Counted from the stretch's first letter, positions 36,208 to 49,494 are shown. The stretch is 64,000 bases of DNA from Icerya purchasi (GCA_039619475.1 CM077115.1:414788557-414852556), one strand, 5' to 3'. Notes: generated by a model not told the origin, from the letters alone. Made by a program: numbers and translations.

Positions 36208-38372
36208 TAGTAATAATAATAGTAACAATAATAGTAATTAATGTGGTGTATCTACAGCTTTGATTATTTTTATTAAGTAATAAACTTAATAATAGCATTT
36301 ATTTTTTTTTTAGGGGGGCTTATCAATTATGGATATTAATGCAACTTTTATATATTTTCAATGTGCATCATAACCAAACACTACTTAACTACGTCACCAT
36401 GGCTTAAATTGTACAACCGTTTATTACGTAATTAACGGATAACAAATTATTCCCAGAGTGGACTATGAAAAAATTTCAAAGGATGTTCAATAAACCATAA
36501 ATGAAGTGGAGTCACATCTGTTGATTATACGGAACGTTACTAGGGAATGTAATTTGATGATTTTCAGATAGAATTGATTATTTCCCTTGGAAAAAGAAAA
36601 ACAATAATTAATGTCGCCAAAGAGTTCAATCGATTACGCTTGATTTTTATTTCCTGCTTGACCGGGTGTTATCTATTTTGAAATATCCCGTTTTCAATAT
36701 TGGTGAATTCGGTTTTGTCGCTGTTAGTATTGATTAGTGCACTAGGGTGTAAAGTATTTTACAACGATTACAACGTTTTAAAATTACTGATAATTCATTA
36801 TTATTCGTATTATTAATAATAGGCGATGATGTAAAGGTGAATATCATTAATTGTCGATGTTTTCATTTCGTTTGAAAATATAATTAAGCTCTTTCGCGAT
36901 ACCGTGAAGATTAGCGTTAATTTTTTATCCCCTTCTTATACATCACGAGGAATTGTATTTTTTTAATGTGGAAAAATTAAGCGTTCGAAATGAAAAAAAA
37001 TGTAGTTGACATGCTTTTTACTTAAATTGACGTGTTAAAGAATTATTTAATTAATTAATATTAAAATTCAAAATCTAGTTACACTGTTTGATAATTAAAA
37101 ACAGTACACAGTGTGTAATTTTTAGCAGGTAAAACTGGGGGTTCACTTTGTCAATTGTGAAAACTTCAGATAAATGCTAAAATTAAATGTCTACACTTTC
37201 AGTTACATCGCGAACTTATAAAGAATTCAACAATCTGTATAGTATATAACGTATAGATCTGTCGGGTATGTTTGCCTAATCTCAAAAAACACTGTTCCAC
37301 GGTTTTGATTCGGTTTTCGCAGTTAATTAGACTTATTCCTGGAAAAGTTTTAAATTCTTAATCCATCACGCTACTATTAGAAGAAATATGATCAACGTCG
37401 ATTTTATCGAGTACTAAAAGGGAAAAATATTTTGGGTTTATTAATGAGCCGGTAAAATTATATTTATTTTCGGATGAAACACATTATTTTTGAGCAGCAA
37501 TTTTTTTTTATTACAGCTGAAAATTAAAGTGACCGGTAATTTGTAGAAATAGTAAAATTTGCTGTTTTATCTAAAAATATTTGATTAGATATTTCGGAAA
37601 TTTAAATTGTGGTAAAATTGCGCGAGTACTGCTGCGAAAATGTATGTTTATTGAAAAAAAATAAAAAAAGTACAGTCGTTGTAATGGAAGTTTCTGCATT
37701 ATAAAAAAAAAAAAAAAGAGGAAAAATAAACAAAGATTTTAACAGATGTTATTCCACGTAATTCGGAACAAATTGTAAATTTTGTTGTGTCTAAAGTTAA
37801 TTTTTTTTGTCAATGTCCGTAGTTGAGGAGACATTTAAATTTAACGTAATATTAACTAAAGTTTATTTTCATATTTCCATTATATCATCTAAAGTTGGAA
37901 ATCAGAAAAGTAGGGCGATGATATATCTGGGAATGTTTTTATTTCAGTATTTATATGTTAGTTGTAGAATATAATTGTGACGTAGAAGTAAGGATTATAT
38001 ATATATAACTTTTTCGTTTTTTCGTATTAACTAAGAATGAGGTTGAGTAACCCATTCGTATGATGATAGCAAGGAGTTTTGTTGTGTACGGCAGCTATAC
38101 TTGATAAATCTCGTAAATGAGAATAGTTAACGTATAATTTTCGAATGTATTTAGTGACTCACTAGTGTGTTCATTGTATATTTATAGCTAAAATAAGTGC
38201 ACAATTCGGAAAGTTTAAAGATAATAATCTTAAATAGATCGAAGCGAGGAACAGTTCCGGCGGAAAGTCTTTCCGAATCGTATCTCTGTTTCTAGTGGTT
38301 CAACTTGTCCTGGTCTACGTGTGTCAGTGCATGTTTTTGTTAATAAAAACGCGTACTTTATCGGATAGCTCA
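34479..38372. other. AT-rich stretch, possibly intron; microsatellites only
   Basis: Holds (TA)n(TG)n near 34952-34980, an (AC)n run near 35570 and a long (TA)n at 36152-36202. No transposon motif or exon recognised. Confidence 0.45.
36152..36202. repeat. (TA)n microsatellite, about 25 units
   Basis: Uninterrupted TA repeat, the longest in the window. Confidence 0.95.
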
Positions 38373-38592
38373 GCCGTCGTGATAGCCTAGAGGCATGAGC
38401 GCTTGATTACTGACATAGCAGTAGTCATGAGCTCGATTCCCAGCGACGGCATAAAAAACTAGCAACTAATTCAAGTATTAAGATGACAAACATTAATAAT
38501 TCAATGGTTATTACGGAGGAAATTAGCTAAATTTTAAAAACCGGCGCCAAAAAAAACAACAAAAAAACAAAAAAAAAAAAACAAAAAAATAA
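38373..38592 (+). mobile_element. tRNA-like SINE, family 2, copy 1
   Basis: The first 78 bases (38373-38450) have tRNA form: matching ends GCCGTCG and CGACGGC (7-bp acceptor-like stem), an A-box-like TAGCCTAGAGGCATGAGCG, a 9-bp anticodon-arm-like stem TGATTACTG/CAGTAGTCA, and a B-box-like GCTCGATTCCC. After the head follow an AT-rich body and an A-rich tail beginning CCGGCGCCAAAAAAAACAAC. This tail start resembles the LINE 3' ends at 6.5 and 63.9 kb, so the SINE may have borrowed a LINE tail. It lacks a proper anticodon loop for a normal tRNA. The copy at 49701-49775 has the same layout. Confidence 0.6.
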
Positions 38593-39189
38593 CACGTACT
38601 GTTATTTTTTTTTTCTTCTTTGAAGTCCATAATCTAATTGTCACCGAACCGTAACAAATCACACGCAAATAGGGATTTCAACAATACATAATGTGCATAT
38701 AAAGATTATAATAGTATAAAATTTTCTACACAAAATATTTGCTACTTATTTCGCTTAGTTTTACTAATTAAAAACGGGAAAAAATATATTCCTTACCACT
38801 AATTAAGCGGTATTTCTGCACTGAAGAATTTCAGAATAATTTTCTGACTCTTCATTTTTCGAATGCGAAATTGTTGAACAGACGGGGTGGTTTTTAAAAT
38901 TTAAAAAAATAACTCTACACGATAAAATTAAAGGAAGAAAAATCCGAAAATACATTAGAGCATTCGTATTTGTCTGTCCTTTATGCAAATCTTTATTTGC
39001 AAGTTTGTGTGGGGACACTGGCATGCTAGAATAGTTACTAATTCACATAAATCACATAATGGATCGTTCCATCCACCTTTATTCTCCTTTTCTATACGCT
39101 ACTAGAAAGATTTTGCGCGGTTTTCTTCACGGTTCCTATCTTAGTCGTCACGTGTTCTTTTTATAATATCTACATTATTAGATTAGAGT
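38593..39189. other. AT-rich spacer, nothing recognised
   Basis: No supported frame or repeat besides poly-T near 38606. Confidence 0.5.
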
Positions 39190-41636
39190 TGCTTGTATTT
39201 TTTTTTTTTTTTTTTTTTTTTATGGAATTTCTCTTGTTTATTCTTCGCTGATCACATCATCCCACTTTTTGAATCTACCGCGGTAATATCGCAGGCAATG
39301 AACTACTTTTTAATTTGTCTTTTATTGCTATCGAACACTCTCTATCCTTCATTCACCTTTCTAGCTCCGTACCTAAACTTGCATTATTTCTACTCTTGGT
39401 GTCACTATAATCATCCGTAATCATCCTGTTTTGGTTAATCTACCCCCTTAAACATCCTCGCGTTGTTTGCGCCTACTGTATTTGTATTGTTCTTGATAAG
39501 CGTTTGTTCCTTTCCGAAAATATTAAATATTTTCCTCTTCTTCCACCAAACGGGGCTAAACTTGCTGAAAGTCATATACGCAACTAGATTCGGACATTCT
39601 TATTTCTCTGTACGAGTTCATCATCCGTCCCAAACTTAACTGCTATTCTTTCTCTTTCAGTTTGATTAAATTAGATGCAGTGCAAAATTCGTATTTTCCG
39701 CTCTGTTCTTCGTTACTCTTAAATCCTCTCTAATTTTAGCAATTCTTTGTGAATCCAATACGCCACCTCCGTCTCTTCGCAAACCTCTTCCACCACATTC
39801 TCTACTCGTATCCATTTACTTTCGAAGAAATAACGAATTAAAACCTAGTAATACTTATTTCACCTCTTGCTTCTTATCATCTTAGTTCATTTCGATTGTA
39901 TCCTGTAATCGCTCCCGCTAGTTTTCCGTAAACTTTTCCCATCTCTGCCGTCTTCCCAAAGTGTTTTTTTTCGTTTTTTTTTTTTTTTTTTAAATTTTAA
40001 AATTTCTAAATATTTCTTTTTCAAACCGGGGAGTTAAACTAGAATTCTACGGTATACTATCAGAATTCCTTGTTTTCCTCTCGTGTAATTTCATTTTCAT
40101 TGACATTCGAAGGAAGCCTATTGGAACTTTTTTTATTCTTCCAAATCCTAACCCTTACCGGAACCTTTTATCTTTCTATTCTACCTTTACAAATGAACTA
40201 GCATTTATTCTATATTTTATTGGGAGTTCATTTCTCACAATCACCTTTTTTTACCAAGTCATTTCGAAATTTCTGACTGCTAGTGTATTTCGAGCGATCT
40301 GCTTCTCTTTCCCGTCTCGTCTCGCTTGCGGTTTTGTTTCTTTTTCCGTACGCTGTCTCTTACACCCTTTTTTCATTATTCTGCCGATTCCCAGTATTAC
40401 CGACATCACTGACGGTATCTGGAGTGACGGATTTTAGTTGCTACTTCCTCTTGTTTCGTTTAAAAATGTGCCTCGCGGCACAGGGCAGAAGTGAAACTTC
40501 AAAGGCGTCGTCCCCAACTTCGATTTAAGGTTATAATATTATTACCAAATTTTCCAAGAATAAGAACCAGATGGGCAGATCTGTGTTTTTTATAAACACA
40601 TATCTATAAAGTTTCACTTAAAGAAAAACAAAAATGCTCGATGCCTTTCTTTTTCCTATTCTTTAGATCCGCTTTTAGAATCTTCATTGTCGTTTTTATT
40701 TTTTCTCTCTCTCTCTCTCTATATGCTGCTTTTCTTTTTCCGATCTTCTAAATCCATTTTTTATGTTTGATTAATTTTTGATATTTCCAAGTTTTAATGA
40801 GTTTATTTTCGTTTATATATACATAGATCTCAAAGTGGTATAAAATGCAACATAACCGATTCTTTATATGTTCATTTTCGTTTAAGTTTTGTTTTCCGTG
40901 TAAACTCATCATCCATTTCTTCGTCACTTGATGACATTTTTAAAATTTAATGACTGCGGCATTCTGTATAAGCGTGGACACTTACGATTTTGTACGTGCA
41001 AAAGGAGCGGACTGTCCGTTATCTTTCGTTGATCTGCCGCTTGTAACGAGTAAGAAAGAGAGCATGCTAAAGACCACCTGAGCGCGTAAATTTGAATTCG
41101 GTGTATTACTGGCTGCGTGTCTGTTACGAATTTTCAGATGTATTAAGGACACTAGCAGTTATTTGTAACGTACACTCGCTCGTTTTTCGTGTTAACTACC
41201 CGTATTTTTATTTATATATAAGACGCGCGCCTAAAGAAGTTTCACTTCAAAAAATCCTCCCTTTTCCCAAGTTCTGTGTTAAAAATTCCATCTTAAACTT
41301 CGAACAAATATTTACATCTCTTGCTTAACGGGGTCGACTTCTCTATGCGTCTCTCTAACTTGATCTTCCTTTTGTTTCTAGGATCCTCAAATTTTCTTCG
41401 CTAGTTTCCATACTGCTGTGTCATGTCTTCATTAAATGTTTATTTCTTCCTGTCGAATTCTGTATTCTCGTTTATTACAACACCGGCTTATTCTCACTCC
41501 TTATCGCGCATTTTATATCCTATCTTTCCCTTCTTTCCTTATCATTCGAACAATTGGTTGCCCTTTATATTGTCAATATCTAATCGTACCTCATCTCTGA
41601 CTTTTTGTTTCTCCTCGTTGGCCCGCTGAAAAAAAA
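39190..41636 (+). mobile_element. LINE relic with RT, RNase H and 3' end (family 1), split by an insertion
   Basis: After a poly-T comes FADHIIPLFESTAVISQAMN (the YADD box with its last D changed to H), then KLDAVQNS and ILCESNTPPPSLRK in the thumb region, and FTNELAFILYF in an RNase H-like segment near 40.19 kb. The matching C-terminal end appears further on at about 41.44-41.55 kb as LYSRLLQHRLILTPYRAFYI and LSFPSFLIIRTI, followed by CGTTGGCCCGCTG and an A-run ending near 41636. The distance from the YADD position to the tail is some 600 bp longer than expected from other copies, which the TIR-bounded insertion at 40488-41248 would explain. Confidence 0.65.
40488..41248. mobile_element. Candidate TIR-bounded insertion inside the LINE
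   Basis: GAAGTGAAACTTCAAAGGCG (40488-40507) and, on the other strand, GAAGTGAAACTTCTTTAGGC (from 41248 inward) form an inverted pair of about 20 bp. A shorter related AGTTTCACTT lies near 40606. The interior has no recognised coding sequence and contains a (CT)n run near 40712. Target duplication was not determined. Confidence 0.45.
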
Positions 41637-43989
41637 GCGCTTTCGATATCCGCTTAAATATTTCTCACACTGTAAAACTATATATATATATATATATTTA
41701 TAATTAAATGTTAAAGAGAATTGTTTTTGGTACTGTTAAATTCATTTTTTCCGGAAAAAAAGTTCATTGAGGACAAAAATCCGCCAATAAACTTTTATTT
41801 GTAATTTACAATATAAAAATGAATATTAATTTTTAACGACATTTTCATCTCTGTCAATTTGATTATTTCTCTATTTTTACTATTTAGTTGTTGCGCTTTA
41901 CTTTTAATTATTAAGGGTAATATGAACAATCTTTTTTTCTTATTTTTTTTTTTTTTTCTAATCAAAAACAATTTTTATTAGAGTTCATTTTCATTTTTTT
42001 ATTAAGCAGCTGCGGGCTTCCATGAGTCTCTTCTACACATCTCTACGGCGCATAGTCAAAAAGTCGGGATTACACGAGAGTTCCACCGGGCGGGTTCAGT
42101 AAGTATACCGAGTTCCATTTCGTGTCCGATAATAATATCCTTGAGTGTTGCGTGGTCGAATTTTTTACCTGAACTTTCGTCCAATCTCCACTACCCTCTA
42201 TTTCACCGTCAAGGAAGTTTCACCGTTAAATTAGATTGCGCCGTGTGTCGCTTTCATTTAGGCCAAACTGTGGCGGAAAGAAATTCGACAAGTTGATTTA
42301 AGTACAGCACATACTGACTAGCACTCAGAAAACCAACTACTGGTTTCTGAGAAGATCCTTTGGATCGCGATTTCTACTTCTATCTGAAAAATATGTGGAT
42401 CTTTCACATTTGGTTTTATTTCCGTTCAACCAAAGGATGATACCGGAGTTGACGAATTTTGTGATTACATATTTAACAACTATAGGAATGTGTTATATAA
42501 GGGGAGGGAGCTGTGTCGAATATACACTACATTACCTATTGGTATTGCACAGATAATCCGCTGACCCATCAGACGATATATAAATATATAAAAACGAGCG
42601 AATTAAGACCTTGAAGCGATAAGTCCGGATTTCGAGAACACTTATTGATTGCATACAGCCCCTTATATATTAGAACAGTTAAGCAATAAAGTATTTCGGG
42701 ATAATTGAAGTAGACTGGTTAATTAGGTTTAATCTGCGCCAAGAAAAAAAAAGGAGAGAAAGAAAACCGGCGATGCTCCCGCCTGAACGGTGGCCGGAAT
42801 TTTCGTCTAACCGCTACTACAAATACCTGTGAGTTTTTTCATTCAAAAATTAATATATCGTTCTATTCCCCGAATCCGAATTTATTCAAATTTCTGATAG
42901 TACCTCTCGATGTGCAATACGACGTATAGGTAAAAATGCGTGTAGAGTTTACCAACTAAAACTGTACAAAAAATGTGATTTCTTCACGAAGAAGAAATGC
43001 TTCTTTGGAAGAGCAGTGATATTAGTCGTCAGCAATGCGTCGTGGATACGCGGCCGAAATTCTTACCGACTTATTTTAAGCAGAAACATATTGATTTTTA
43101 TTGTTTTTTGTTTTTCTTTCTCAATTTTAATTCTAACACAGATGATACGGGCGTGTGAAGAACATTCATTGCTTCGAAAATTATTTATTTACATACTTTT
43201 TTTTAATTTAATTTGTTTGATTCGCAATAATTTGTCGGTATCGTGTTTTTGAAACATGCACCAGAGCCTATAGTAATTAGTCTCCTCGGACGTAAAAGGT
43301 ACTTTTTTCAGGTATCGGATGGAACTCCAGCCAAAATGTCCATTGATTCACGATGATAAATTTGCCTACGACTAGAGTAGTACACGAGATTGTGTAAAAC
43401 CTAGCATGTTAAACGGTGTGTTGACTAACCTACTTGTCCACTGCTCCTTGGCTAAGCACGAAGAACGTAGTTTATACATACGTTGTGGCGATATACTGTT
43501 AGAAAAAAATTGTCGTCCAGCTTCGCGGTAGCGAAATTCCCATACGGTGAGTATTCCAACTAAAGGACAAATTAATGAATAAATTGTTCATGCATTATTG
43601 AAAGGAAATTACAAAACTGTTCTATTTTACTACTCGGGAAACGAAGTCGACTAGATTAAATATTTCTTAGTGTAAATACATTTTTTTTTTTTTCTTCCAT
43701 ATATTTTCTAAAAGATAATGCATACAGTCCTTAATTTAGCTTTATTTTTTTCATTTGGAATTTGGACAAATAAGTAAACCAGTTGAAAAAGCAAAACAAA
43801 ATGAGGAGCTTTGGTAGTTTATTAGAGGTGGCTGATAAAGGTAGTTCAGCAAAACTGAGCAAAAGTGGCAAGAAGATTCACTAAGAAAAAAGAGAAATCA
43901 AAAAAAAGATTGATGGGGTAGCGCGCTATCAGTGAAAATATTCAAAGTTTCACCCCCCCACCCCACCCCCACCCCTTTTTCCCAGAGAG
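41637..43989. other. Spacer, nothing recognised
   Basis: (TA)n near 41682-41696 and several poly-T runs. A run of C-rich pentamers lies at about 43952-43976. No gene supported. Confidence 0.45.
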
Positions 43990-44276
43990 TATTATTATTA
44001 TAAGTCCCATATCCTTGATGAGGTATCATGGATTGTAAAGTTAAGCTTTTCATAATGGTACTAAGCCTAATGGATCTAAAGAGAATATTAAGGCCAGTTT
44101 TCTTTCTCACGGCCGCCTTTACTTTCCCAGATTTCTCTGGTATAACCGATATTCAATTTCAGATTAGGTATAAACCCGAGAGCGACTTGGATATGGAACA
44201 CGAGACAAATCTCGAAAATGTATGACACCCTCTGATTTGGTAAGCAAGCACCTTAACCACTAGGCGGCTACCGCGC
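43990..44276 (-). mobile_element. tRNA-derived SINE, family 1, copy 2
   Basis: Read on the minus strand it opens GCGCGGTAGCCGCCTAGTGG TTAAGG (A-box region), then TACCAAATCAGAGG, AGAGAAATCTGGGAAAGTAA, TTAGGCTTAGTACC, CTCATCAAGGATATGGGACT and an (ATA)n tail. Blocks and order match the copy at 838-1105. This copy keeps the segment before the terminal GGGACTTA that the other lacks, and has a short repeat tail typical of SINE integration. Confidence 0.65.
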
Positions 44277-46769
44277 ATTCCATAAAGTATATGTATCGAA
44301 AATATAAATTTTTCCACCTCATTGCCGAAGAAGGCACTATGCAATGTGGTTTTATTTATAGTTGTAACATTAAAGTGACGCTTTAAACATCTTAAAAGGT
44401 CTGCAAAAACCTTTTTTTTTTCGTTTCTGTTTCGCTTCTTTTAAATTAGGAAAACGCGCGTACTGATTAGGTAAAAGCGGTCCAGAAACTTTGCTCTACT
44501 CCGTAAATTTTCAGATATAAAATCAACGAGCCACGTGGAAAATTCGTTTGTTCAGAAGTAATAATGAAAGTTTAGTTTTATTTACGTCATACCTTTCTTT
44601 CGTCTGTCTGCGGCATTTTCTCATATGACGGGGGTGGAAATTTTAAGACTGACGACAGCTTAAAAGTCTGCACGGAGCAATTCAAAGTAGAGAATTATTC
44701 TTATTTCTTTATTTCTCGGCAAATGTGAGAACAATGGAGTAGAAACTAATTTGAATTTATCCGGTTCGCGAGGGTTTTAGCGATAGTCGCTGCGACTCGA
44801 CAATAGTTGTCACACTGTCACTCTTTGAATTTTTTATATGGCAATAAGTACAGCGTAAAATTACCGAGACACCCTGTTAATAATAGCGCATAATTCGATT
44901 AACCGTTCACGGTAAATATAAATGCTGATTTCTTACAAATGTACATATTAATAAAAAAAAAAAGAGAGTTTTAAATTAATAAAATCATTTTCTTTAATCT
45001 TTAAAATTTTGAAAAAAACTAAAACAATCGAACGTGGGGAAGGCCCATTTCAAGAAGTACTGGGCCAATTTTATTCCGACAGAATGGGATTTTAATCAGC
45101 TACAGTGCGCACAAAATTTGTCGGCGTCAAATAGAAATTATGCGAAAAATGTAATATCTTAATATAATGTAATATCTTAATATAATGTAATATCTTTTTC
45201 TTCACACAATCGTTATATTGGCAACTTAGGAAAGCTCTTCTATCGAACATATATCATTCTATATTAATAATGTAGCGCAAACATTGCCATATTGCTGTTG
45301 TTTTTATAGATTACGAAAACAAAAACGTATACACAATAGAGGAATATAAATGTAATATATAGCATTGGGCATTGGAATGCGCTTCCGATGTGTCGGGGTA
45401 ATTTTATGAAAAATTGTATATTTCTGATAAATTGATATTTTATTTCATTCCAATAATAATAATTAGTATAATTTTTTAAAAATGAATTCTATACACATGA
45501 AATATCAAAAACAAAAAACTTTCTCAACTCAAAAAAAAAAAAATTAAAAATCTATTTTTATAATAATAATAATTGGTGTTGCGTCAATAATTTTATCGAT
45601 AAAAATAGAGTGCCTGTAATTTTCGAATTAACGTACAGAAAATTCTTAACTTCCTAAAATAGTCCCGAAAATCGAAATCGAAAATTTTTGTAATATAGAG
45701 TTAGAAATACGAAGAATTCAAAAAAAAAAAAAAAAAAGGAAACGGAAACATGCGATGAATGTTTTTTTTTTTTTTTTTTTTTTTTTCGTACAATTTTATT
45801 TACAATTAGACGGAAAACTACCCGAGAGAAGTAGGTTAAAAAAATGAATAGAATGAATCGAAAGAATAAGAAGAGAAAAAAGAGAATAAATTACGGACAT
45901 GTTAAAAAAATTTATCTTCGCCGGTGAGATGTCTTTTAATAAAACTTGGTTTCATTTTTTTTTTTTGATTAGATTAAAAACTTCACTATATTCGATTTTA
46001 TCCGCCAACGGACTTTTAGTTTATAAAGGTACATTGAAACTCTTATTCAATACCGAATTCGCCGGATTTTGTACTAAGCAGAATTTATTATTACCGGTAG
46101 TACTTAGCTCGATTATATTTTTCTGATGTTACTAAACGCCAAAGTGGGAGGTGCTCTTCGTACAATTAAGCACGTTTCAGTATCACGTTGTATTTTTCTT
46201 TTTTTTTTTTACCTATCACACTAAATCTACATTAGGTGAGTACCATTATAATTATAAATACCGCGTTATTTATTGTGGTGTAATTTGTACACAGTCTTAA
46301 GAGCTATTTGTATTCTATATTTTACCATTTATGAAATTAATAGGGTCAGAGGCAGTTTCATAAGGAGATGAATGATGATTATAGCCGAAAATCATAAAAT
46401 TAGCCGGTAATAGTACTTAGCCATGATCTATTTCTCTTTTTTTTTTCTGTTTAGCATTTACCGATAACGAATCATCAGAGGATTTTCTGAAAAGGAATTT
46501 ATTACATTAAAATATCAATTACCCTACTGCTGCCTGTGTAAAAAGATATTAATAAAGATTTAAATCTGTGAGACCAGATGGAGCTAACAAAAAGATACGT
46601 AGACATACCGGTCAAGTTTTAACAGACATTTTTTAATATATTCTATATATAAAAAACGGACAAAAAAAAAAAAAAAAGTACCCTCGTAACGCGAAATGAT
46701 TGTACTGTAGGAATTTAAAAGAAAAACGAAAAACAACGAACACATTGAATAGAAAATAAGAAAACTGAA
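44277..46769. other. AT-rich spacer with an 18-bp tandem repeat
   Basis: Besides the array at 45151-45196 and poly-A/T runs (45530, 45720, 45765) nothing is recognised. Confidence 0.5.
45151..45196. repeat. Tandem repeat, 18-bp unit, about 2.6 copies
   Basis: Units of GTAATATCTTAATATAAT start at 45151, 45169 and 45187. Confidence 0.9.
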
Positions 46770-47455
46770 ATGAAAAATGAGGAAAGCGCCATTTGCCAAA
46801 TGAGGTTTTCGACTTACACTGGGGTCGCCTTAACAATAGAGTTGAGGGGGGCGAGCTTTTCAACATACCGACGAGTTCAGTACTACGACCCAGCATACGA
46901 GATTACGCGCTACGCTGTATTTTTATACGTATTTGGGGAGTGTGGTTCAACATACTCGACGAAATTGTTCAAACTGCAAAAAACAGCAAAAGTATCGCGC
47001 TGTTCATTAATTTTATTCGATTCCTTTATTCCAACTAGAAGGGAAAACGTTCACCTCGCCGGCTGCCACAAGTTTAAACGAAAAAAAGTAAAAAAATCGA
47101 AAAAAAAAATCCTTTATTTTCGGCTAGTCGGAAAAATTGTATAAATTCGGGTTTAACCTTGCTCATTTATAATACTATCGCAGAGAGTGAAGTGTTGTTT
47201 ACTGCTTCGCTAAATTTTAGAAAAAGAGATATCCATTCACATGCAGTATCGTGTTGAAATTGTCCGAAAATCGCAAGACCGTGAAATTTTCCCGTTAACT
47301 AGGGGGGGCTACAACAGCGATCCGGCGACAAACCTTAGAAAAGCGATCGATTTAAAAACAAGGCAAGCGGTGCTGAACACTTCAACACAGTTGGGCGTAA
47401 AAGATATGGACCAAAGTATCAGAATGGATCAAGCTTGGCTCGGTTTAATGTAAAA
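46770..47455 (+). other. Unassigned block with protein-like frames
   Basis: A GC-richer patch with overlapping plus frames of 124 and 81 codons (46770-47144, 46793-47038) and a 70-codon frame at 47241-47453 whose composition looks protein-like (it includes RGGYNSDPATNLRKAIDLKT). After its stop the same frame stays open for about another 45 codons. No domain is recognised. It could be an old element, a degenerate gene, or chance in a GC-richer patch. Confidence 0.2.
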
Positions 47456-47611
47456 CAAACAGCAAATTAAAATTGCGAAGAACCGCGCGCTGTTTAAAAC
47501 AAATAAACAACAAAGTGCTTTATCACATTTTCAAGATCACTTGCAGACAACAGTAAACTTCTATAGTAAATATTCCGTAATCAGCTAAAATTCAAACGAA
47601 AAAAAACAACT

Positions 47612-47658
<47 letters not shown>

Positions 47659-49300
47659 AAAACTAGGTGCTCCGCCTTCGAAGCCCGAATGAAAAGCATT
47701 TACAAACAGAAAAATGCTGTAAAAAGTTTGACGATCGAACAGAAATAATAAAACGTTCGATTGTAAATCGTTAACAATAAAATATTTTCAAGGGATTTCA
47801 GTATTTTAAGAACTTGTAATAAAGCACACATAGAGAAAACGAGAAATGCGGCTAAATCGCTCCATCGAACCTGTTTCCCTAATTGCCGTCTTCGTTTATC
47901 CGATTGAGAAATTTTTAATCGAATTAAATAAAAATAATACGATAAGCCTACGAGTAATATATAATTCAATTTAAGAAGAAAAAGAAGATTTCTCTTCACA
48001 CGTTTTCTCCCTTTTTCGACTCCTCCATTTTACAATAATCCGTTTCTACCGCAGTCGTGAAAAATTTTATAATCAGTGACTATTCTATTTTTACATTGAT
48101 GATAATATACATTCATACATACATATTTTTAAATATCTTTTATCTTACAACTGACTAATTTAATTATCTAGGAAGGTAAAGAGCTTATTATTTGTGTCCA
48201 GCTCATTGACCGGTACACCATCATAGCAGTTTCAGCTTATGCATATCAGAATTTTTGTTTATTAACCTAAAATTTGCATCCGCTGCCATCGTCTTACTAT
48301 ATGTATGCGTCAGACTGTGCACCAATAAGTTCTCACGATCTTTTAATTTGCTCACGAATTTTGTAATTCCATTAGGCTTTTTCAAAACTGTTGAACTCTT
48401 GCAGTGTTTCGAATTATCGAGAGAAGGCGTTCGATTTTGGAATGTTTGAGTAGTTTTGATGCTATTCTTTTTTCTGCATCCTCATAATTGTGAGTGATAT
48501 ACTGGCTTCAATATGTTCATTATATAGGAGAATATTATTTGATGTCCATTTTTTTTTTCTTTTTTCAGATAATGTGATGTTTAGGTTTTTTACGTTTTGT
48601 GGTATTTCATTTCCACTTAAGTATGGGTATTGAGTTTAGTTTTTAATCTTAGTGATAATCCGAATATATTTTGGATGTCAAGAAATACGTTGCCAGGCAA
48701 TCCTAGGAGAAGATTAAAAAAACAACAGATGGTGCTGGAACGCTCTCTCTCATCAAAATGCCACTATAATTAGTATCCATCGTCCGTAAGGAAATGTTCG
48801 CTTTCGTATCCAACCCATAATAGGACCGTCAAGCGTGCTTCGGTCATTATTATACCACGCCCACGAGTAGTGAGGTAGCATATCTTCTGTGTGTTTCCAA
48901 GTGTCCGAAAGATAAGTGGCTCCAACAAAATTCAACGCAAAACAAGAAAGAGAAGAGGATATCACGCGTCAGTGGACCGCTATTATTCATTATCAGTTGC
49001 GCTTCATATCCACTAGGAAAGGAGGCAATATCAATTTTAATTTTTTTTTTTTTTTTTAGACCATTATTGGGAAATGCCAATTATGATCAGGTTGCCTGTT
49101 GTGGCTCAAAAAAAAAAAAAAATATATATATATATATCTTGAAAGTAGTACATTTTTTAGTTGCCACGGGTTCAACTGGAGGGGGGGGGGGGGAGAAGAC
49201 TGTATTTGTGTTAAACTGTAAATCTTTGGCACTAGTATATTATTTTTAGAGTAAAATAAGGCAGTATGCAAGAGTAAAAATGTCAACAATGGTCGCGACA
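47456..49300. other. Spacer with (CA)n(TA)n and poly-A runs
   Basis: Compound microsatellite at 47611-47660. Minus-strand frames at 48753-49080 overlap each other and match nothing known. A G-run of 15 lies at 49181-49194. Confidence 0.45.
47611..47660. repeat. Compound (CA)n(TA)n microsatellite
   Basis: About 22 CA units followed directly by TA units. Confidence 0.95.
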
Positions 49301-49439
49301 CGCCACTGCCGCGTTTATTTTGTGTATACGAGCTACGGCTTCGTCATATTTTTGCATCGAAAAATACGATTTTAATCGTTTTTTTCGAATTTTCAACTTA
49401 ATCTTTATATTCTATTTGTTCGTTAGCTCGATTACGAGC

Positions 49440-49494
49440 GTCGAGACTACCTACCTGTACAATCTAGCTGTACAGAACAGGTAGCGTTCTTGGC
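49440..49494 (+). ncRNA. Pre-miRNA-like hairpin, unproven
   Basis: The stem has three paired blocks: GTCGAGA with TCTTGGC (two G-U pairs), CTACCT with AGGTAG, and CTGTACA with TGTACAG, separated by a 3-nt bulge and a 2/3-nt internal loop, around a 7-nt loop ATCTAGC. That is 20 pairs in 55 nt. It lies in a GC-richer block at 49.29-49.65 kb. The mature arms match no insect miRNA I know, and the loop is short for Dicer. Small-RNA data would decide. Confidence 0.18.

Noticed and set aside
48753..49080. Minus-strand frames as a gene
   Set aside because: Two frames overlap in different registers, and a poly-A run encodes the lysine stretch in one of them.
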